Positions 5,569-6,038 of a stretch of DNA of 6,038 nt are shown in pieces. Position 1 is the stretch's first letter. Every line of letters begins with the position of its first letter. Source of the stretch: Clostridia bacterium. GTDB taxonomy: Bacteria; Bacillota; Clostridia; Oscillospirales; CAG-272. The DNA is taken from assembly GCA_017411935.1 (NCBI GenBank), contig JAFQPC010000007.1, forward strand, positions 1 through 6,038. Reading direction: 5' to 3'. The notes beneath the pieces are model-generated. The model saw only the letters and a list, made by a program, of their open reading frames with translations, ran no database searches and was not told the origin of the DNA. The position numbers were made by a program, and so were the translations under genes.

Positions 5569-6038
5569 TGCAATCTCTTTCCTACACCGAGATCGTCAAC
5601 CGTTCGGGAATTGATCCCGAGGCGACCGAGGTCATTACGCTCTGCTGCGATTCGAGAAAGGCAACGCCCTCCTCGATGTTCGTCTGCATTGCGGGTGCGG
5701 TCAGCGACGGTCACGATTTCTACGACCGCGCTTATGCCAAGGGCTGTCGTATTTTCGTTGTCGAGCATCCCATCGAGGGGCTCGGAGAGGATTGCTTCAC
5801 CATCGTCACGCCCGACACGCGCGTGGCTCTTGCCGAGCTCTCCGCGACCTTTTTCAATCATCCCGCCGACGAGATGACGATCATCGGCATTACGGGAACG
5901 AAAGGAAAAACGACTTCCTCGCTGATGATCTATCATCTGCTCAACAACAGCGGAATCCCCACGGGCTATATCGGCTCAAACGGCATCTGCTTCGGTGACT
6001 ACACTTACGGCACGGTCAATACCACGCCAGAGAGCTAC
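5550..6038 (+). CDS. murE: MurE-type UDP-MurNAc-tripeptide synthetase, 5' part (runs off the window)
   Basis: The first 163 codons of a Mur ligase of the MurE type, which uses ATP to add the third residue (meso-diaminopimelate or lysine) to UDP-MurNAc-L-Ala-D-Glu in the cytoplasm. The N-terminal UDP-binding domain shows CDSRK (33-37), SMFVCIAG (42-49) and DGHDFYDRA (53-61), all in the MurE order. The ATP loop is GITGTKGKTT (113-122), with the phosphate-binding lysine at 120. NTTPES (157-162) matches the substrate-contacting TTP region. The loop has Lys where most MurE have Asn (GTNGKTT). The ATG at 5550 overlaps the racemase by 19 nt and follows GAAAGGA with about 9-nt spacing. The residues that choose Lys or diaminopimelate lie past the edge, so specificity cannot be judged, and a MurE paralogue is possible. 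Confidence 0.88.
   Translation, partial: MLLKELMQSLSYTEIVNRSGIDPEATEVITLCCDSRKATPSSMFVCIAGAVSDGHDFYDRAYAKGCRIFVVEHPIEGLGEDCFTIVTPDTRVALAELSATFFNHPADEMTIIGITGTKGKTTSSLMIYHLLNNSGIPTGYIGSNGICFGDYTYGTVNTTPESY

Overview
The window looks like chromosomal DNA from an uncultured gut-type Clostridia (Bacillota) bacterium. The evidence is the family-1 sugar-binding lipoprotein of the type expanded in that class, the strong TTGACA/TATAAT promoters with TGn extensions, the purine-rich ribosome binding sites, and a release factor 2 resembling Bacillus and clostridial RF2. This placement is inferred; no marker here fixes the genus.

Layout. Bases 1-304 hold no convincing gene. They carry a cluster of short inverted GC-rich repeats (27-50, 72-95, 126-150, with a probable fourth cut by the left edge), a long imperfect hairpin (173-213), and a terminator (266-293) for the next gene. 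On the minus strand, 305-1837 encodes a 510-residue solute-binding lipoprotein with its own promoter at 1931-1959 and no permease genes beside it. Bases 1838-2210 are a divergent promoter region. The rightward promoter (2114-2143) has consensus -35, -10 and TGn elements, and a perfect 14-bp palindrome fills most of its spacer.

From 2211 to the right edge runs a tightly packed five-gene plus-strand unit: prfB (RF2), a GxDLY-type SGNH/GDSL hydrolase, a 128-residue protein resembling only the pre-ATP-grasp domain of ATP-grasp ligases, an aspartate-racemase-family protein, and the first 163 codons of a MurE-type Mur ligase. Gaps are +12, -4, +8 and -19 nt, with no terminator between genes, so co-transcription is likely.

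How they may work together. RF2 is a housekeeping translation factor. The last genes point to peptidoglycan precursor synthesis: the racemase would supply a D-amino acid (probably D-Asp or D-Glu), and the Mur ligase extends the stem peptide. The stand-alone pre-ATP-grasp-like protein is the least familiar component. Its fold pattern recalls the N-terminal part of D-aspartate ligases, but it stops where the catalytic ATP-grasp domain should begin. This RF2/SGNH/pre-ATP-grasp/racemase/MurE arrangement is the most interesting feature of the window. Also notable: this prfB lacks the programmed +1 frameshift by which many bacteria autoregulate RF2.
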